Source: Paraburkholderia acidisoli
Lineage (GTDB): Bacteria; Pseudomonadota; Gammaproteobacteria; Burkholderiales; Burkholderiaceae
DNA length: 64,000 nt
Reading direction: 5' to 3'
Assembly: GCF_009789675.1 (NCBI RefSeq)
Contig: NZ_CP046913.1
Coordinates: 2,790,001 to 2,854,000 of the forward strand
Both the position numbers and the translations under genes were made by a program. How positions within the stretch are numbered: position 1 is the stretch's first letter; the number at the start of each line of letters is the position of its first letter. Below the pieces are notes generated by a model. It did not search any database, was not told the DNA's origin, and was given only the letters and a program-made list of their open reading frames with translations. Of the stretch, positions 1 to 9,533 are shown one piece after another.

Positions 1-75
1 CATCCGGAATCGATTCTCTCGGAGCACGGCCACGCGCTGTTCGAGAACTTCCTGAAGCAGACCCAACGCGCGTAA
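1..75 (+). CDS. trpG: Anthranilate synthase component II, C-terminal end (partial)
   Basis: The window opens inside a gene whose last 24 codons end HPESILSEHGHALFENFL and a stop at 73-75. This matches the C-terminus of the glutamine amidotransferase subunit of anthranilate synthase, where an HPES element belongs to the amidotransferase active-site region. It supplies ammonia to TrpE in the first step of tryptophan synthesis. It lies 15 bp before trpD on the same strand, as expected for a trpE-G-D-C order. The rest of the gene is outside the window. Confidence 0.85.
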   Translation, partial: HPESILSEHGHALFENFLKQTQRA

Positions 76-90
76 CCCGGAGCCACGATC

Positions 91-1122
91 ATGATTACCC
101 CGCAAGAAGCGCTGCAACGCACGATCGAGCACCGCGAAATCTTCCACGACGAGATGCTGCATCTCATGCGCATGATCATGCGCGGCGAACTCTCGCCGGT
201 GATGTCGGCGGCCATCATCACGGGCCTGCGCGTGAAGAAGGAAACCATCGGCGAGATCGCGGCGGCCGCGACCGTGATGCGCGAGTTCGCCAATCACGTC
301 GACGTGAAGGACAACTCGAATTTCATCGACATCGTCGGCACCGGCGGCGACGGTTCGCATACGTTCAACATCTCCACCGCGTCGATGTTCGTGGTCGCGG
401 CGGCGGGCGCGAAGGTCGCCAAGCACGGCAATCGCGGCGTGTCCAGCAAGTCGGGCAGCGCGGACGTACTCGAGGCGCTCGGTGTGAACATCGACCTGCA
501 GCCGGAACAGGTGGCCGCGTCGATCGCCGAAACCGGCATGGGCTTCATGTTCGCGCCCAACCATCATCCGGCGATGAAGAACATCGCGGCCGTGCGCCGC
601 GAACTGGGCGTGCGCACCATCTTCAATATTCTCGGCCCGCTCACGAATCCGGCCGGCGCGCCCAATCAGCTGATGGGCGTGTTCCACCCCGACCTCGTCG
701 GCATTCAGGTGCGCGTGATGCAGCGTCTGGGCGCGAAGCACGTGTGCGTGGTGTACGGCAAGGACGGCATGGACGAGGTCTCGCTCGGCGCGGCCACGCT
801 TGTCGGCGAACTCAAGGACGGCGAGATTCGCGAGTACGAGATTCACCCCGAAGACTTCGGCATGCAGATGGTCTCGAACCGCTCGCTCAAGGTCGAGAAC
901 GCCGAAGAGTCGAAAGCGATGCTGCTCGGCGCGCTCTCGAACGAAGCCGGCACGGCGCGCGAGATCGTCGCGCTCAACGCGGGTACGGCGCTCTACTCGG
1001 CCAACGTGGCGAACTCGATCGCGGAAGGCATTGCCCTTGCGCGCGATACGCTCGCCAGCGGCCGCGCACGCGCCAAGGTCGACGAACTGGTACGCTTCAC
1101 GCAGCAATTCAAGCGCGCTTGA
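91..1122 (+). CDS. trpD: Anthranilate phosphoribosyltransferase
   Basis: This 343-residue protein transfers the phosphoribosyl group of PRPP to anthranilate, the second step of tryptophan synthesis, in the cytosol. The PRPP-binding glycine-rich loop [14 protein letters not shown] is at residues 83-96 and the conserved [18 protein letters not shown] block at 111-128. Length is normal for the family. The ATG at 91 follows a GGAG ribosome-binding site. It sits between trpG and trpC on the same strand and is surely co-transcribed with them. Nothing is unusual. Confidence 0.98.
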   Translation: MITPQEALQRTIEHREIFHDEMLHLMRMIMRGELSPVMSAAIITGLRVKKETIGEIAAAATVMREFANHVDVKDNSNFIDIVGTGGDGSHTFNISTASMFVVAAAGAKVAKHGNRGVSSKSGSADVLEALGVNIDLQPEQVAASIAETGMGFMFAPNHHPAMKNIAAVRRELGVRTIFNILGPLTNPAGAPNQLMGVFHPDLVGIQVRVMQRLGAKHVCVVYGKDGMDEVSLGAATLVGELKDGEIREYEIHPEDFGMQMVSNRSLKVENAEESKAMLLGALSNEAGTAREIVALNAGTALYSANVANSIAEGIALARDTLASGRARAKVDELVRFTQQFKRA

Positions 1123-1166
1123 GACTCACCGCGCACGCTGATCGATCACCGTTTTAAGCACACACC

Positions 1167-1952
1167 ATGAGCGACATCCTCGAAAAAATCATTGCCGTGA
1201 AGCGCGAAGAAGTGCGCGTGGCGCTGCAAAGCGCGCCGCTCGAAGAACTGCGCCTGCAAGCGGCCACGCGCGATCTGCGCGACTTCGTCGGCGCGATTCG
1301 CGCGAAGCACGCCAACGGCCAGGCGGCCGTGATCGCCGAAGTCAAGAAGGCCAGCCCGTCGAAGGGCGTGCTGCGCGAGCACTTCGAACCGGCCGGGATC
1401 GCGCGTTCGTACGCCGAAGGCGGCGCGGCCTGCCTTTCCGTGCTCACCGACGTGCAGTTCTTCCAGGGCAGCGCCGCGTATCTGGAAGCCGCGCGCGCCG
1501 CGTGCAGCCTGCCCGTGATCCGCAAGGACTTCATCGTCGATCCGTATCAGGTGGTGGAAGCGCGCGCGATGGGCGCCGACGCGATCCTGCTGATTGCCGC
1601 CGCGCTCGAGCCGGGCCACATGCGCGACCTCGAAGCGCTCGCGCATTCGCTCGGCCTCGCGGTGCTCGTGGAAGTGCACGACCGCGAAGAGCTGAAGCAC
1701 GCGCTCACGCTCAAGACGCCGCTCATCGGCATCAATAACCGCAATCTGCGCACCTTCGAAACGACGCTGCAAACCACCATCGGCATGCTCGACGAGGTGC
1801 CGGAAGACCGTATCGTCGTGACGGAATCGGGCATTCTCTCGCGCGACGACGTCGAGAAGATGCGCGCGCTGGCCGTGCACACGTTCCTCGTGGGCGAGGC
1901 GTTCATGCGCGCCGAACAGCCGGGCGCGGAACTCGCCCGCATGTTCTTCTGA
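1167..1952 (+). CDS. trpC: Indole-3-glycerol-phosphate synthase
   Basis: This 261-residue TIM-barrel enzyme makes indole-3-glycerol phosphate from CdRP. The substrate-binding and catalytic lysine segment [11 protein letters not shown] is at residues 57-67, [10 protein letters not shown] at 119-128 and the INNRNL strand at about 189-194. It is monofunctional: there is no fused TrpF domain, unlike E. coli. It starts 44 bp after trpD, and the next gene follows after only 8 bp, so trpG-trpD-trpC and the CYTH gene look like one operon. Confidence 0.98.
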   Translation: MSDILEKIIAVKREEVRVALQSAPLEELRLQAATRDLRDFVGAIRAKHANGQAAVIAEVKKASPSKGVLREHFEPAGIARSYAEGGAACLSVLTDVQFFQGSAAYLEAARAACSLPVIRKDFIVDPYQVVEARAMGADAILLIAAALEPGHMRDLEALAHSLGLAVLVEVHDREELKHALTLKTPLIGINNRNLRTFETTLQTTIGMLDEVPEDRIVVTESGILSRDDVEKMRALAVHTFLVGEAFMRAEQPGAELARMFF

Positions 1953-1960
1953 GCCGCGCC

Positions 1961-2587
1961 ATGGCAATCGAACGCGAAATCAAGCTCGCGCTGCCGCGCG
2001 ATCAGGTGGAGGCGGCGCTGCGCTGGCTGGAAACGCGCGCCGGCACGCCGGGCCGCGCCGTGCATCTGGAGAACATTTACTTCGACACGCCGGCGCTCGC
2101 GCTCGCGCGCGCCAAAAGCGCGTTGCGGCTGCGCCGCACGCCGGACGGCTGGCTGCAGACGTTCAAGAGCGTGGGCGCGGCGAAAAACGGCTTGCACGAG
2201 CGGCACGAGTGGGAAATGCCGGTGGCGGGCGAGGCGCTGGAGATCGACGCGCTGCTGCGAGAGTGCGACGAAGCCGGGGTATCGACGGCGCTTGCGGGCG
2301 CGGCCAGCAACCTGATTCCGCTGTTTCGCACCGATTTCACGCGCACGCTGTGGACGCTCGACGTGGCGGGCGCCCAGGTCGAGGCGGCGATCGATCGGGG
2401 CGAAGTCGTGGCCGACGTGGATGACAAAACGCGTCGCACGCCGATCTGCGAAATCGAACTCGAACTGAAGGACGGCGACGAAACCGCGCTGCACACGCTC
2501 GCGGCGGAACTCGCGCAGGCGCTGCCCGGACTCGCGCCCGACGACGTGAGCAAGGCGCAACGCGGCTATCGGTTGCGCGAGGGTTGA
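1961..2587 (+). CDS. CYTH domain protein (inorganic triphosphatase-like)
   Basis: This 208-residue protein begins with EREIK (E4, E6, K8), the ExExK signature of CYTH/triphosphate tunnel enzymes. Arginine and lysine strands typical of the tunnel follow (LRLRRTPDGWLQTFKS) and then the acidic strand ICEIELELKDGD. Members such as E. coli YgiF hydrolyse inorganic triphosphate; others bind polyphosphate or act on thiamine triphosphate. YgiF carries an additional CHAD domain, absent here. It starts 8 bp after trpC, so it is probably co-transcribed, with no clear link to tryptophan metabolism. The exact substrate is not shown by sequence. Confidence 0.85.
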   Translation: MAIEREIKLALPRDQVEAALRWLETRAGTPGRAVHLENIYFDTPALALARAKSALRLRRTPDGWLQTFKSVGAAKNGLHERHEWEMPVAGEALEIDALLRECDEAGVSTALAGAASNLIPLFRTDFTRTLWTLDVAGAQVEAAIDRGEVVADVDDKTRRTPICEIELELKDGDETALHTLAAELAQALPGLAPDDVSKAQRGYRLREG

Positions 2588-2817
2588 GCGGGGTTTGAGC
2601 GACGGTCATGCGGATGACGGCGCGGCGGTGGGCGATGACGCCTGCGGTATGGCATCGCCGCGGTGTGCGGTGTGCGCCGCTCGTCGCGGGTCGCGCGCCG
2701 CTAACCACGCGCCGCCTCGCGCGGAAAACCGCTGTTAGTTGCAACACACACCCGGCAACGCCTGAAACGCCCGCCGTGGATTGAATCGCCAGGCGTTTGC
2801 TGCGACACTTGCCGCCC

Positions 2818-3840
2818 ATGACCATCACGAAATCCCCGCGCGCCCGCATGCCGGTGCAGGCGTCGCTGTTCGAGGACGAGCTTGCCGCCGACACCGCGCA
2901 GGCCACGCTCGACGCGCCGGATGCGCCGGAAGTCGATCCGCGCCAGATCACGATTTTTTCGCTGTTCGACGCGGGCGATTATCCCGTGCCCGCCTCGCCT
3001 GCCCACGCGCCTGCGTTCGTGCAGGACATCGCCAGCGAATCCGCTCACGCTATGCCGAAAACCTCGCCCGCCGCTTCGTCTGCTGCTTCGTCGGCCGCTT
3101 CATCGGCCGAAAAAGCCGCGCCCGCCGAACGCCTCGAAGCCCAGTTCGACGCGCTGCCCGCCGCCTGGCGCGACCTGCTCGCGCCGTTCATCGCGAGCGA
3201 CGCCTACGCGCCGCTGTGCCGTTTCGTCGACGAAGCACGCGCGGCTGGCAAAACGGTGTATCCCGCCGATGTGTTCCGCGCGCTGCGCCTCACCTCGCCC
3301 GACGACGTCAAGGTGGTGATTCTCGGCCAGGACCCGTATCACGGCGAAGATCGCGGCATGCCGCAAGCGCACGGTCTCGCGTTTTCGGTGCCGCCCGCGG
3401 TGCGTCCGCCGCCCTCGCTGCGCAACATCTTCAAGGAGATCGCGGCAAGTCTCGGCATTGCGGCGCCCGCGCACGGCTGCCTCGACGCGTGGGCGCGTCA
3501 GGGCGTGCTGCTGCTCAACACGGTGCTGACGGTCGAGCGCGCCAACGCCGCGAGCCACGCGAAACGCGGTTGGGAACGCTGCACCGACACGCTGATCCGC
3601 GAACTCGCCGCGCGCCACGAGCATCTCGTGTTCATGCTGTGGGGCGCGCATGCGCAGAACAAGCGCGCGCTCCTCTCGGGCGCGCATTGCGTGCTGGAGG
3701 CGCCGCATCCGTCGCCGCTCTCCGCGCATCGCGGCTTTCTCGGCTGCGGACATTTCGCGCAGGCGAACGACTATCTGAAGGCGCACGACCGCGCGCCGAT
3801 CGACTGGCGCCTGCCCGAAGAAGGCGTCGTGCTCGCCTGA
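2818..3840 (+). CDS. ung: Uracil-DNA glycosylase with long N-terminal extension
   Basis: This family 1 uracil-DNA glycosylase removes uracil from DNA for base-excision repair. The water-activating loop GQDPYH is at residues 170-175 and the DNA-intercalation loop [11 protein letters not shown] begins at H297. The ATG at 2818 gives 340 residues; an in-frame TTG at 2797 is less likely. The catalytic domain fills the C-terminal two thirds. The first 110 or so residues are an extension absent from the 229-residue E. coli enzyme. The extension holds QASLF at 14-18, QITIFSLF at 43-50 and a low-complexity Ala/Ser stretch. The first matches the bacterial sliding-clamp motif QL(S/D)LF closely, which suggests tethering to the beta clamp. 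Confidence 0.96.
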   Translation: MTITKSPRARMPVQASLFEDELAADTAQATLDAPDAPEVDPRQITIFSLFDAGDYPVPASPAHAPAFVQDIASESAHAMPKTSPAASSAASSAASSAEKAAPAERLEAQFDALPAAWRDLLAPFIASDAYAPLCRFVDEARAAGKTVYPADVFRALRLTSPDDVKVVILGQDPYHGEDRGMPQAHGLAFSVPPAVRPPPSLRNIFKEIAASLGIAAPAHGCLDAWARQGVLLLNTVLTVERANAASHAKRGWERCTDTLIRELAARHEHLVFMLWGAHAQNKRALLSGAHCVLEAPHPSPLSAHRGFLGCGHFAQANDYLKAHDRAPIDWRLPEEGVVLA

Positions 3841-3914
3841 CCGGCGTCGCCGCATCGCCGCATCGCCGCATTCGCTTCGCGCTCGCGCTCGTGCGATCCA
3901 CGCGCGCCCAAACA

Positions 3915-3946
3915 AAAACGCCACGAAATCGCTTTCGTGGCGTTTT
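3915..3946. terminator. Bidirectional rho-independent terminator
   Basis: A perfect 14-bp stem (AAAACGCCACGAAA with its complement) closes on a TCGC loop, and both ends run into A/T tracts. It lies between the convergent ung (+) and azoR (-) genes and can end both transcripts. Confidence 0.9.
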
Positions 3947-4020
3947 GCTTTGGCGGCGCATCAAACCACCGCTATCGGTCGAGGTATCGACCCGACATCG
4001 ACCGGAAATCGGCGAAAAAC

Positions 4021-4617
4021 TTACGCCACGGCGATCGCTTCGCGGGCGCTCGCGAGTGCGGCGCTGGCTGCGTCCGGGCCCATGTTGAGGCCTTCGGCGT
4101 AGATGAAGTTCACGTCCGTCATGCCGAGGAAGCCGAGGAACGACTTGAGGTACGGCGTCTGGCTGTCGTGCGGCGTGCCTTGATACTTGCCGCCGCGTGC
4201 CGAGACCACGAACACCTTCTTGCCCGTCACGAGGCCTTCGGGGCCGTTCGCGCCGTAGCGGAAGGTGATGCCGGCGCGCGCGATCCAGTCGAAGTACGTC
4301 TTGAGCTGCGACGAGATGCCGAAGTTGTAGAGCGGTGCGCCGATCACGACGATGTCGGCGGCTTGCAGTTCGGCGATCAGCGCTTCGCTGCGCGCGGCGA
4401 TGGCTTGCTGCTCCGGCGTGCGCTGCTCGGCCGGCGTGAAGAACGCGCCCAGCACGGCGTCGTCGAGGTGCGGCAGCGGGTCGGCTTGCAGGTTGCGCGT
4501 GACGACTTGCGCGCCCGGATTCGATTGTTGCAGACGCTCCGTCAATTCGTTGACGAGCAGCGTCGACTGGGCGCCTTGCGAACGGGCGGCGGAATTGATT
4601 TGCAGGATCGTGGTCAT
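4021..4617 (-). CDS. azoR: FMN-dependent NADH-azoreductase
   Basis: This 198-residue flavodoxin-fold protein resembles AzoR, which reduces azo and quinone substrates with NAD(P)H. Visible features are the N-terminal phosphate-binding segment [13 protein letters not shown], the flavin-contacting [23 protein letters not shown] and the downstream SARGGKY region. The start ATG at 4617 is chosen because GGAG lies just upstream and homology begins there; upstream in-frame codons look non-coding. It is a single gene between two terminators. The natural role is usually quinone detoxification. Confidence 0.95.
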   Translation of the reverse strand: MTTILQINSAARSQGAQSTLLVNELTERLQQSNPGAQVVTRNLQADPLPHLDDAVLGAFFTPAEQRTPEQQAIAARSEALIAELQAADIVVIGAPLYNFGISSQLKTYFDWIARAGITFRYGANGPEGLVTGKKVFVVSARGGKYQGTPHDSQTPYLKSFLGFLGMTDVNFIYAEGLNMGPDAASAALASAREAIAVA

Positions 4618-4746
4618 GGTGGCTCCTTCGGGTCTCAGTGGCGCAAGGTTTTGCGCGAGTGAGGGCATTGTGTTTTTTTGTTGCGCCCCGAAAAAGGCCC
4701 CCGCCGATGACGGATTGTTGCAACGGTAGAACAATCGCGGGCATGA

Positions 4747-4792
4747 AAAACGGCGCGGGCCCGACGAAGTGATCGTCGGCCCGCGCCGTTTT
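4747..4792 (-). terminator. Rho-independent terminator of the M61 peptidase gene
   Basis: A 20-bp stem with a single bulged base and an AGTGA loop ends, on the minus strand, in TTTTT. It lies about 95 bp beyond the M61 peptidase stop codon and upstream of azoR, so it separates the two leftward genes. Confidence 0.85.
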
Positions 4793-4887
4793 GTGTGGAT
4801 TCGCGCGTTTTTTGCGCCGAAACCGTACTTTTCGCGCCGGTGCGTCGCACTTAGGCCGTTTTTATGCCGCGCATGCGCCGCTGTCGC

Positions 4888-6705
4888 TCACGCCGCCAGC
4901 CAGCGCTCGCGCATCGCGCGCGCGGGCGAGCGCGGGCTGGCGCGGCCCTCGGTGCGTTTTTCCGCGGCGGCCACGAGTTTGTAACGCGCGATGTCGGGGG
5001 CGTCGAGCGTCAGGCGCGCGACGCGCAGTTCGTCGCGGCGGAACGCGTGGACTTCGACCTTCGCGCCCGGCTGGTAGCGCGAGAGCAGCGCATCGACATT
5101 CGCGCCGGTCACGCGCAGACCGTCGATGGCGACCAGCGCGTCGCCGGCCGAGAGCCCCGCCTTCTGCGCCGCGCCGCCTTCGTAGACGACCGCCAGCGTG
5201 GCTTCCGCGCCGCCGCGCAAGCGCGCGCCCAGCGACGGTTTCGCGCCGCGCTCCGGTTCGCCTTCGAGCGTGACGCCGAACGGCTCGAACAGCGCCGCGA
5301 GCGGCAAGTCGCGCGTCCCGCGCACGGCGTCGGCGAACAGCGCGCCGAGTTCGACGCCGGTGGCCTCGGCGATCAGCGCTTCGACGTCGTCCTCGCCCAC
5401 GCCCACCGGTTTGCCGCGATAGAAGTCGCGGCCGTAGCGCTGCCACAAAAGGCGCATCACGTCGTCGAGCGACTTGCGGCCGCTGGTTTGCGCGCGAATC
5501 GACAGATCGAACGCGAGCGCGACCAGCGAGCCCTTCGTGTAATAGCTGACGATGGCGTTGGCCGCGTTTTCGTCCTGGCGGTAGTACTTCACCCATGCGT
5601 CGAACGAGCTTTCGGCCACGCTCTGCTTCAGGCGCCCCGCGCCGCGCAGCACGCCGCCGATGGTCTTGCCGAGCAGGCCGAAGTAGTCGTCGGCGGAAAT
5701 CAGACCGCTGCGCACGAGCACCAGATCGTCGTAATACGACGTGAAGCCCTCGAACAGCCACAGCAGCGAGGTGTAGTCCTCGCGCGCGAGGTCGTAAGGC
5801 GCGAACGCGGCGGGCTTGATGCGCTTCACGTTCCACGTATGGAAGTACTCGTGGCTGCACAGGCCGAGATAGGTGCGATAGCCGTCCGTGGTTTCGGGCT
5901 TGCCCTTCACCGGCAGATCGGTGCGATTGCAGATGAGCGCCGTGGACGCGCGATGCTCGAGGCCGCCGTAACCGTCGCTCACGGCCTGCGTCATGAACAC
6001 GTAGCGCTCCATGGGCGCGCGCTTGGTGCGCGGCTCGAACAGCGCGATCTGCGCCTCGCAGATCTTCTTGAGGTCGGCGGCAAGGCGTTCCATGTCGAGC
6101 CCGACCACGCGGCCCGCGATCACGATGTCGTGCGGCACGCCGTGCGCCTTGAAGCTCGCGAGCGTGAAGTCGCCGAGCGTGACCGGATGATCGATCAGCT
6201 CGTCGTAGCTCGCGGCCGCGTATTCGCCGAAGCCGTAGCGCTTGGTGCCGCGCGCCTCGGCGAGCGCCGTGCCCACGCGCCAGTGGCGGTAGGCGTGGCC
6301 GTCCGGCCGCTGGATGTCGACCACGTGTTGCGCGTCTTCATGACCGGGCACCGCGAGAAATACGCTCGTGCCGTTGAAGAACCCCGTGGTGTCGTCGAGA
6401 TGCGCGGCGCGCACCGAAAGATCCCACGCGTAGATCTCGTAGCGCAGCGTGAGCGCGCCTTTCACGGGCGCGGCCTGCCACGAATGCTTGTCGGTTTTCG
6501 TCACGCGCACCTTGCGGCCCGCGTCGTTGAACGCGCGCAGCGTGACGATGTTGCGCGCGAACTCGCGCACCATGTAGCTGCCCGGAATCCACACGGGCAA
6601 CATGAAGCACTGGCCTTCGGGCGACGGATCGTCGACGGTGAGCGTCACTTCGAACAGATGCGCGGCGGGATTCTTCGGGACGATGGTGTATCGGATCGGC
6701 TTCAT
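4888..6705 (-). CDS. M61 family glycyl-type aminopeptidase with PDZ domain
   Basis: This 605-residue zinc metallopeptidase carries the M61 zinc motif HEYFH at residues 285-289. The following WNVKRIKP and WLFEGFTSYY segments supply the third ligand region. The N-terminal third is the beta-rich M61 domain (IPGSYMVREFARN). A PDZ-like domain near the C-terminus reads AGLSAGDALVAIDGLRV. The start at 6705 is where family similarity begins; an in-frame ATG at 6741 adds twelve low-complexity residues. No signal peptide is visible, so the location is uncertain. M61 enzymes favour N-terminal glycine or alanine. Confidence 0.92.
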   Translation of the reverse strand: MKPIRYTIVPKNPAAHLFEVTLTVDDPSPEGQCFMLPVWIPGSYMVREFARNIVTLRAFNDAGRKVRVTKTDKHSWQAAPVKGALTLRYEIYAWDLSVRAAHLDDTTGFFNGTSVFLAVPGHEDAQHVVDIQRPDGHAYRHWRVGTALAEARGTKRYGFGEYAAASYDELIDHPVTLGDFTLASFKAHGVPHDIVIAGRVVGLDMERLAADLKKICEAQIALFEPRTKRAPMERYVFMTQAVSDGYGGLEHRASTALICNRTDLPVKGKPETTDGYRTYLGLCSHEYFHTWNVKRIKPAAFAPYDLAREDYTSLLWLFEGFTSYYDDLVLVRSGLISADDYFGLLGKTIGGVLRGAGRLKQSVAESSFDAWVKYYRQDENAANAIVSYYTKGSLVALAFDLSIRAQTSGRKSLDDVMRLLWQRYGRDFYRGKPVGVGEDDVEALIAEATGVELGALFADAVRGTRDLPLAALFEPFGVTLEGEPERGAKPSLGARLRGGAEATLAVVYEGGAAQKAGLSAGDALVAIDGLRVTGANVDALLSRYQPGAKVEVHAFRRDELRVARLTLDAPDIARYKLVAAAEKRTEGRASPRSPARAMRERWLAA

Positions 6706-6891
6706 CGGCGGCAAGGGTGAGGGAGTCGGTCGGCGCGTCAAACGTCACGCAAACTCACGGCGGGTGGCGCGTGAAGGCGACGGCGCGCGGTGCACATTGG
6801 TTGGATCGGCGTGAATGGGCCTGCTTTCGCGCCGATCACACACCATGACGCGGTGCGTTGCACGTGACGGCTGGCGAATCTGCATCGCCGC

Positions 6892-6939
6892 AAACGGCCA
6901 CACAAACGGTCACGCGAACAGCCAGGCGAACGGCAAACG
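6892..6939. repeat. Four imperfect 12-bp tandem units
   Basis: The spacer between the M61 peptidase start and dsbC holds four consecutive 12-bp units related to AAACGGCCACGC. There is no gene in this roughly 290-bp spacer other than the dsbC terminator that follows. Confidence 0.6.
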
Positions 6940-6956
6940 CGCCGCTCAAAATAACA

Positions 6957-6976
6957 CCGGCCGCAACAGCGGCCGG
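6957..6976 (-). terminator. Terminator of dsbC
   Basis: A perfect 8-bp GC stem (CCGGCCGC with its complement, AACA loop) lies 16 bp beyond the dsbC stop. On the minus strand it is followed by the U-rich TGTTATTTTGAG. Confidence 0.8.
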
Positions 6977-6992
6977 CGAACTCGGGCGAGGC

Positions 6993-7736
6993 TCAGTGCG
7001 CGCTGCTCAGCGCTTTTTCGAGCCGGTCGCCGCTGACCGCGCCCGGCAGGCGCGTGCCGTCGGCGAGGATCACGGTGGGCGTGCCGTTCACGTTCATCTT
7101 CTGGCCGAGCGCGAGATTGCTGTCGATGGCGGCCGTGTCGCAGGTGCCCGCGGCCGTGGGCGCCTTGCGGTCCAGCATCCACGATTCCCACGCCTTCGCG
7201 CGGTCGGTCGAACACCAGATCTGCTTGGCCTTCGCGGTGGAGTCCGGCGAGAGCACCGGATAGAGGAAGGTGTAGACCGTCACGTTGTCGATCGACTTGA
7301 GCGTGCTTTCGAGCTGATGGCAGTACGGGCAGTTCGGGTCGGAGAACACGACCATCTTGCGGCTGCCGTTGCCCTTCACGACCTTCACGGCGTTCGCGAG
7401 CGGCAGGCTCGCGAAGTCGACCTTGTTCAGCTCGTCCATGCGCGCCTGGGTGAGGTTGCGATGGTTTTTGGCGTCGATGAGGTCGCCGTTGAACACGTAG
7501 TCGCCGTTGGCGTCGCTATAGAGCAGCTGGGTGCCGATGTTCACCTCGTAGAGGCCGGCCATGGGCGTCTTGGTGATGCCCTTGATATCGCCGGCGTCGA
7601 TGCCGAGGCGCGACACCAGCGCGGACTTGATCTTGTCGGTGGTCTGGTCGGCCTGGGCCGAGCAGCCGAGCGCCGAGGCGGCCACCGCCACGACGAGCGC
7701 GGCGAGGCGCGTGGTGAAGTGCGTACGCGTTTGCAT
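6993..7736 (-). CDS. dsbC: Periplasmic thiol:disulfide isomerase DsbC
   Basis: This 247-residue protein starts with an export signal (MQTRTHFTTRLAALVVAVAA), with a likely signal peptidase I site after SAQA. The N-terminal DsbC dimerisation domain follows (LGIDAGDIKGITKTPMAGLYEV). The thioredoxin-like domain has the redox motif CPYC at residues 136-139 and the cis-proline loop NGTPT. DsbC corrects wrong disulfides in the periplasm. The start at 7736 is preferred over an in-frame ATG 9 bp upstream because an AGGA sequence is correctly spaced. It is a single gene with its own terminator. Confidence 0.95.
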   Translation of the reverse strand: MQTRTHFTTRLAALVVAVAASALGCSAQADQTTDKIKSALVSRLGIDAGDIKGITKTPMAGLYEVNIGTQLLYSDANGDYVFNGDLIDAKNHRNLTQARMDELNKVDFASLPLANAVKVVKGNGSRKMVVFSDPNCPYCHQLESTLKSIDNVTVYTFLYPVLSPDSTAKAKQIWCSTDRAKAWESWMLDRKAPTAAGTCDTAAIDSNLALGQKMNVNGTPTVILADGTRLPGAVSGDRLEKALSSAH

Positions 7737-7989
7737 GGGATGCATTCCTGATTCGGGCGCCGCATGATGGCGGCGCGCAGAGTTCCGCGAGAACCGCCCG
7801 GCCCGCGCGCGCCCGACAAACGGAGGGCGCGAGGTCGGCGGTAAAAGTTCGCGGGGCGAATACGTACATTCTAAGCTGCGTGGCGCTTCCAGTGCCCTTC
7901 GGGCTTCCATCGCGCCGCAGAACGGCGCTCGCGCGGCGCCGCGCTGGGAACCTGAGCGCCCTTTCCTGCCGATACCGCGCGGCCCCCGC

Positions 7990-9162
7990 TCAGCCGAGCG
8001 CCGATGCCACCAGCCAGCGTTTGAGCAGCGGCTGCCCGCCGACCAGCGCCATGCCGGTGTTGCGCACCGCGCGCGCGAGCATGCCGGGGAACGCGAATAC
8101 GCGCTGCAACCCGTCCGTGGCCACGACGAGCTTCTGGATGTCCTCGCGGCGGCCGCGTTCGTAGCGGCGCAGCAGCACCATGTCGCCGAGATCGCGGAAC
8201 GCTTCCTTCTGCGTGATCACGTCGACGAGCGCCGCCACGTCGCGCAGACCGAGGTTCACGCCCTGACCGGCAAGCGGGTGAATCAGATGCGCGGCGTCGC
8301 CGACCAGCGCCACGCGCGGCGCCACGAGCCGGTCGACGGTTTGCAGCGCGAGCGGAAAGCCCTGCGCCGCCGTCACGCATTCGAGCGCGCCGTGCTGCCC
8401 CTGGGTCGCGCGCTCGACTTCGGCCGCGAGTTGCTCGGGCGCGAGTTTCAGCAACGCTTCGGCATGCTGCGCTTCGGCCGACCATACCAGCGACACGTGC
8501 TGATCGGGCAGCGGCAGCAAGGCAATGATCTCGCCCTCGCGGAACCACTGGTACGCGGTTTCGCCGTGCGGCCGCTGCGCGCGGAAATTCGCCACCACGC
8601 CGGTTTGGCGGTAATCGCGCCGCACCACCTGCGAGCCGATCTGCGCGCGCACCCACGAATGCGCGCCGTCCGCGCCCACGGCCAGATCGGCCTGGATCAC
8701 GCGGCCGTTGGCGAGACCGATGACGGCCGCGTCAGCGTTCACGTCGAGCGTTTGGGCGCGCGTGTCGAGCCACGTGAGGTTGGGCTGGAACTTGAGCGCG
8801 GCGTCGAGCGAGCGCTCGACCAGCGACGATTCGGCGATCCACGCGAGTTGCGCCACCGAAGCCTGATACGCGGAAAAATGCAGCTCGGCCGCGGCGTCGC
8901 CGAACACGCGCATGTCGTAGACGGGCGTGAGCCGCGCGGCATCGACGGCCTGCCAGACCCGCAGCCGCTCGAACAGCGCCTGGGAGCTGCGCGAGAACGC
9001 GTAGACGCGCGCATCGAATACGGCGCCGGCGGGCAGCGGCGCGCAGGGCTGCGCGAGCAACGCGACGCGCAGGCCGCCCTGGGTCAGCGCGAGCGCCGCC
9101 GACTTGCCGACGAGCCCGCCGCCGATCACGGCGACATCAAAGGTCTGGTGGGTTGCATTCAT
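7990..9162 (-). CDS. UbiH/UbiF/VisC/Coq6-family FAD monooxygenase
   Basis: This 390-residue flavoprotein monooxygenase carries the dinucleotide-binding GGGLVG at residues 14-19, the central family motif region DLAVGADGAHSWVR and the FAD ribose-binding segment LVGDAAHLIHPLAGQGVNLGLRD. Family members hydroxylate the ubiquinone ring in aerobic quinone synthesis. Which ring position this one acts on (UbiH, UbiF or UbiI type) cannot be told from sequence alone. The start at 9162 fits the family N-terminus. A consensus TATAAT lies only 6 bp before the ATG, so the mRNA may be leaderless. Confidence 0.92.
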   Translation of the reverse strand: MNATHQTFDVAVIGGGLVGKSAALALTQGGLRVALLAQPCAPLPAGAVFDARVYAFSRSSQALFERLRVWQAVDAARLTPVYDMRVFGDAAAELHFSAYQASVAQLAWIAESSLVERSLDAALKFQPNLTWLDTRAQTLDVNADAAVIGLANGRVIQADLAVGADGAHSWVRAQIGSQVVRRDYRQTGVVANFRAQRPHGETAYQWFREGEIIALLPLPDQHVSLVWSAEAQHAEALLKLAPEQLAAEVERATQGQHGALECVTAAQGFPLALQTVDRLVAPRVALVGDAAHLIHPLAGQGVNLGLRDVAALVDVITQKEAFRDLGDMVLLRRYERGRREDIQKLVVATDGLQRVFAFPGMLARAVRNTGMALVGGQPLLKRWLVASALG

Positions 9163-9168
9163 GCGCGC

Positions 9169-9174
9169 ATTATA
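9169..9174 (-). promoter_or_regulatory. Consensus -10 box abutting the ubiquinone hydroxylase start
   Basis: TATAAT on the minus strand ends 6 bp before the ATG at 9162, placing the expected transcription start at or next to the A of the ATG. No convincing -35 element is seen at 16-18 bp. Confidence 0.5.
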
Positions 9175-9533
9175 GCCGCGGGGGGTGCGCGGGCACGGCC
9201 GGACGGGCCGGATCCGCGCAGCCGGCGCCGCGCTGCGGCAAGCGGGCGCAGCCGGCCGCGGCGGCCTTGCCGCGCCTGCCCGGCGCGCCGCCGGACCCGC
9301 CACGGAACCCTTCCCGCAAAAGGTCGTCGAACCCGCCGTCGAGCCGACCGGCCGACGAGGTTACAATTGCGGTTTTCGCGATTCGCGCGGCGCCCGGCGC
9401 CGTGACGCGCATCGCGCCCCCTACGTGTTGCCAGCGCCGCCCCGCGCTTTGTTCGAAGATGGCGAGGCCACCGGTTCCCGACGCCTCGCGCGCGGCCAGC
9501 TTCACGTCGCCACCCTGACATGCAGAGAATTTC

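Noticed and set aside
4864..6720. 618-codon rightward open frame opposite the M61 peptidase gene
   Set aside because: Its product is Arg/Ala/His-rich without recognisable motifs, while the other strand encodes a complete M61 peptidase. It is a shadow caused by high GC.
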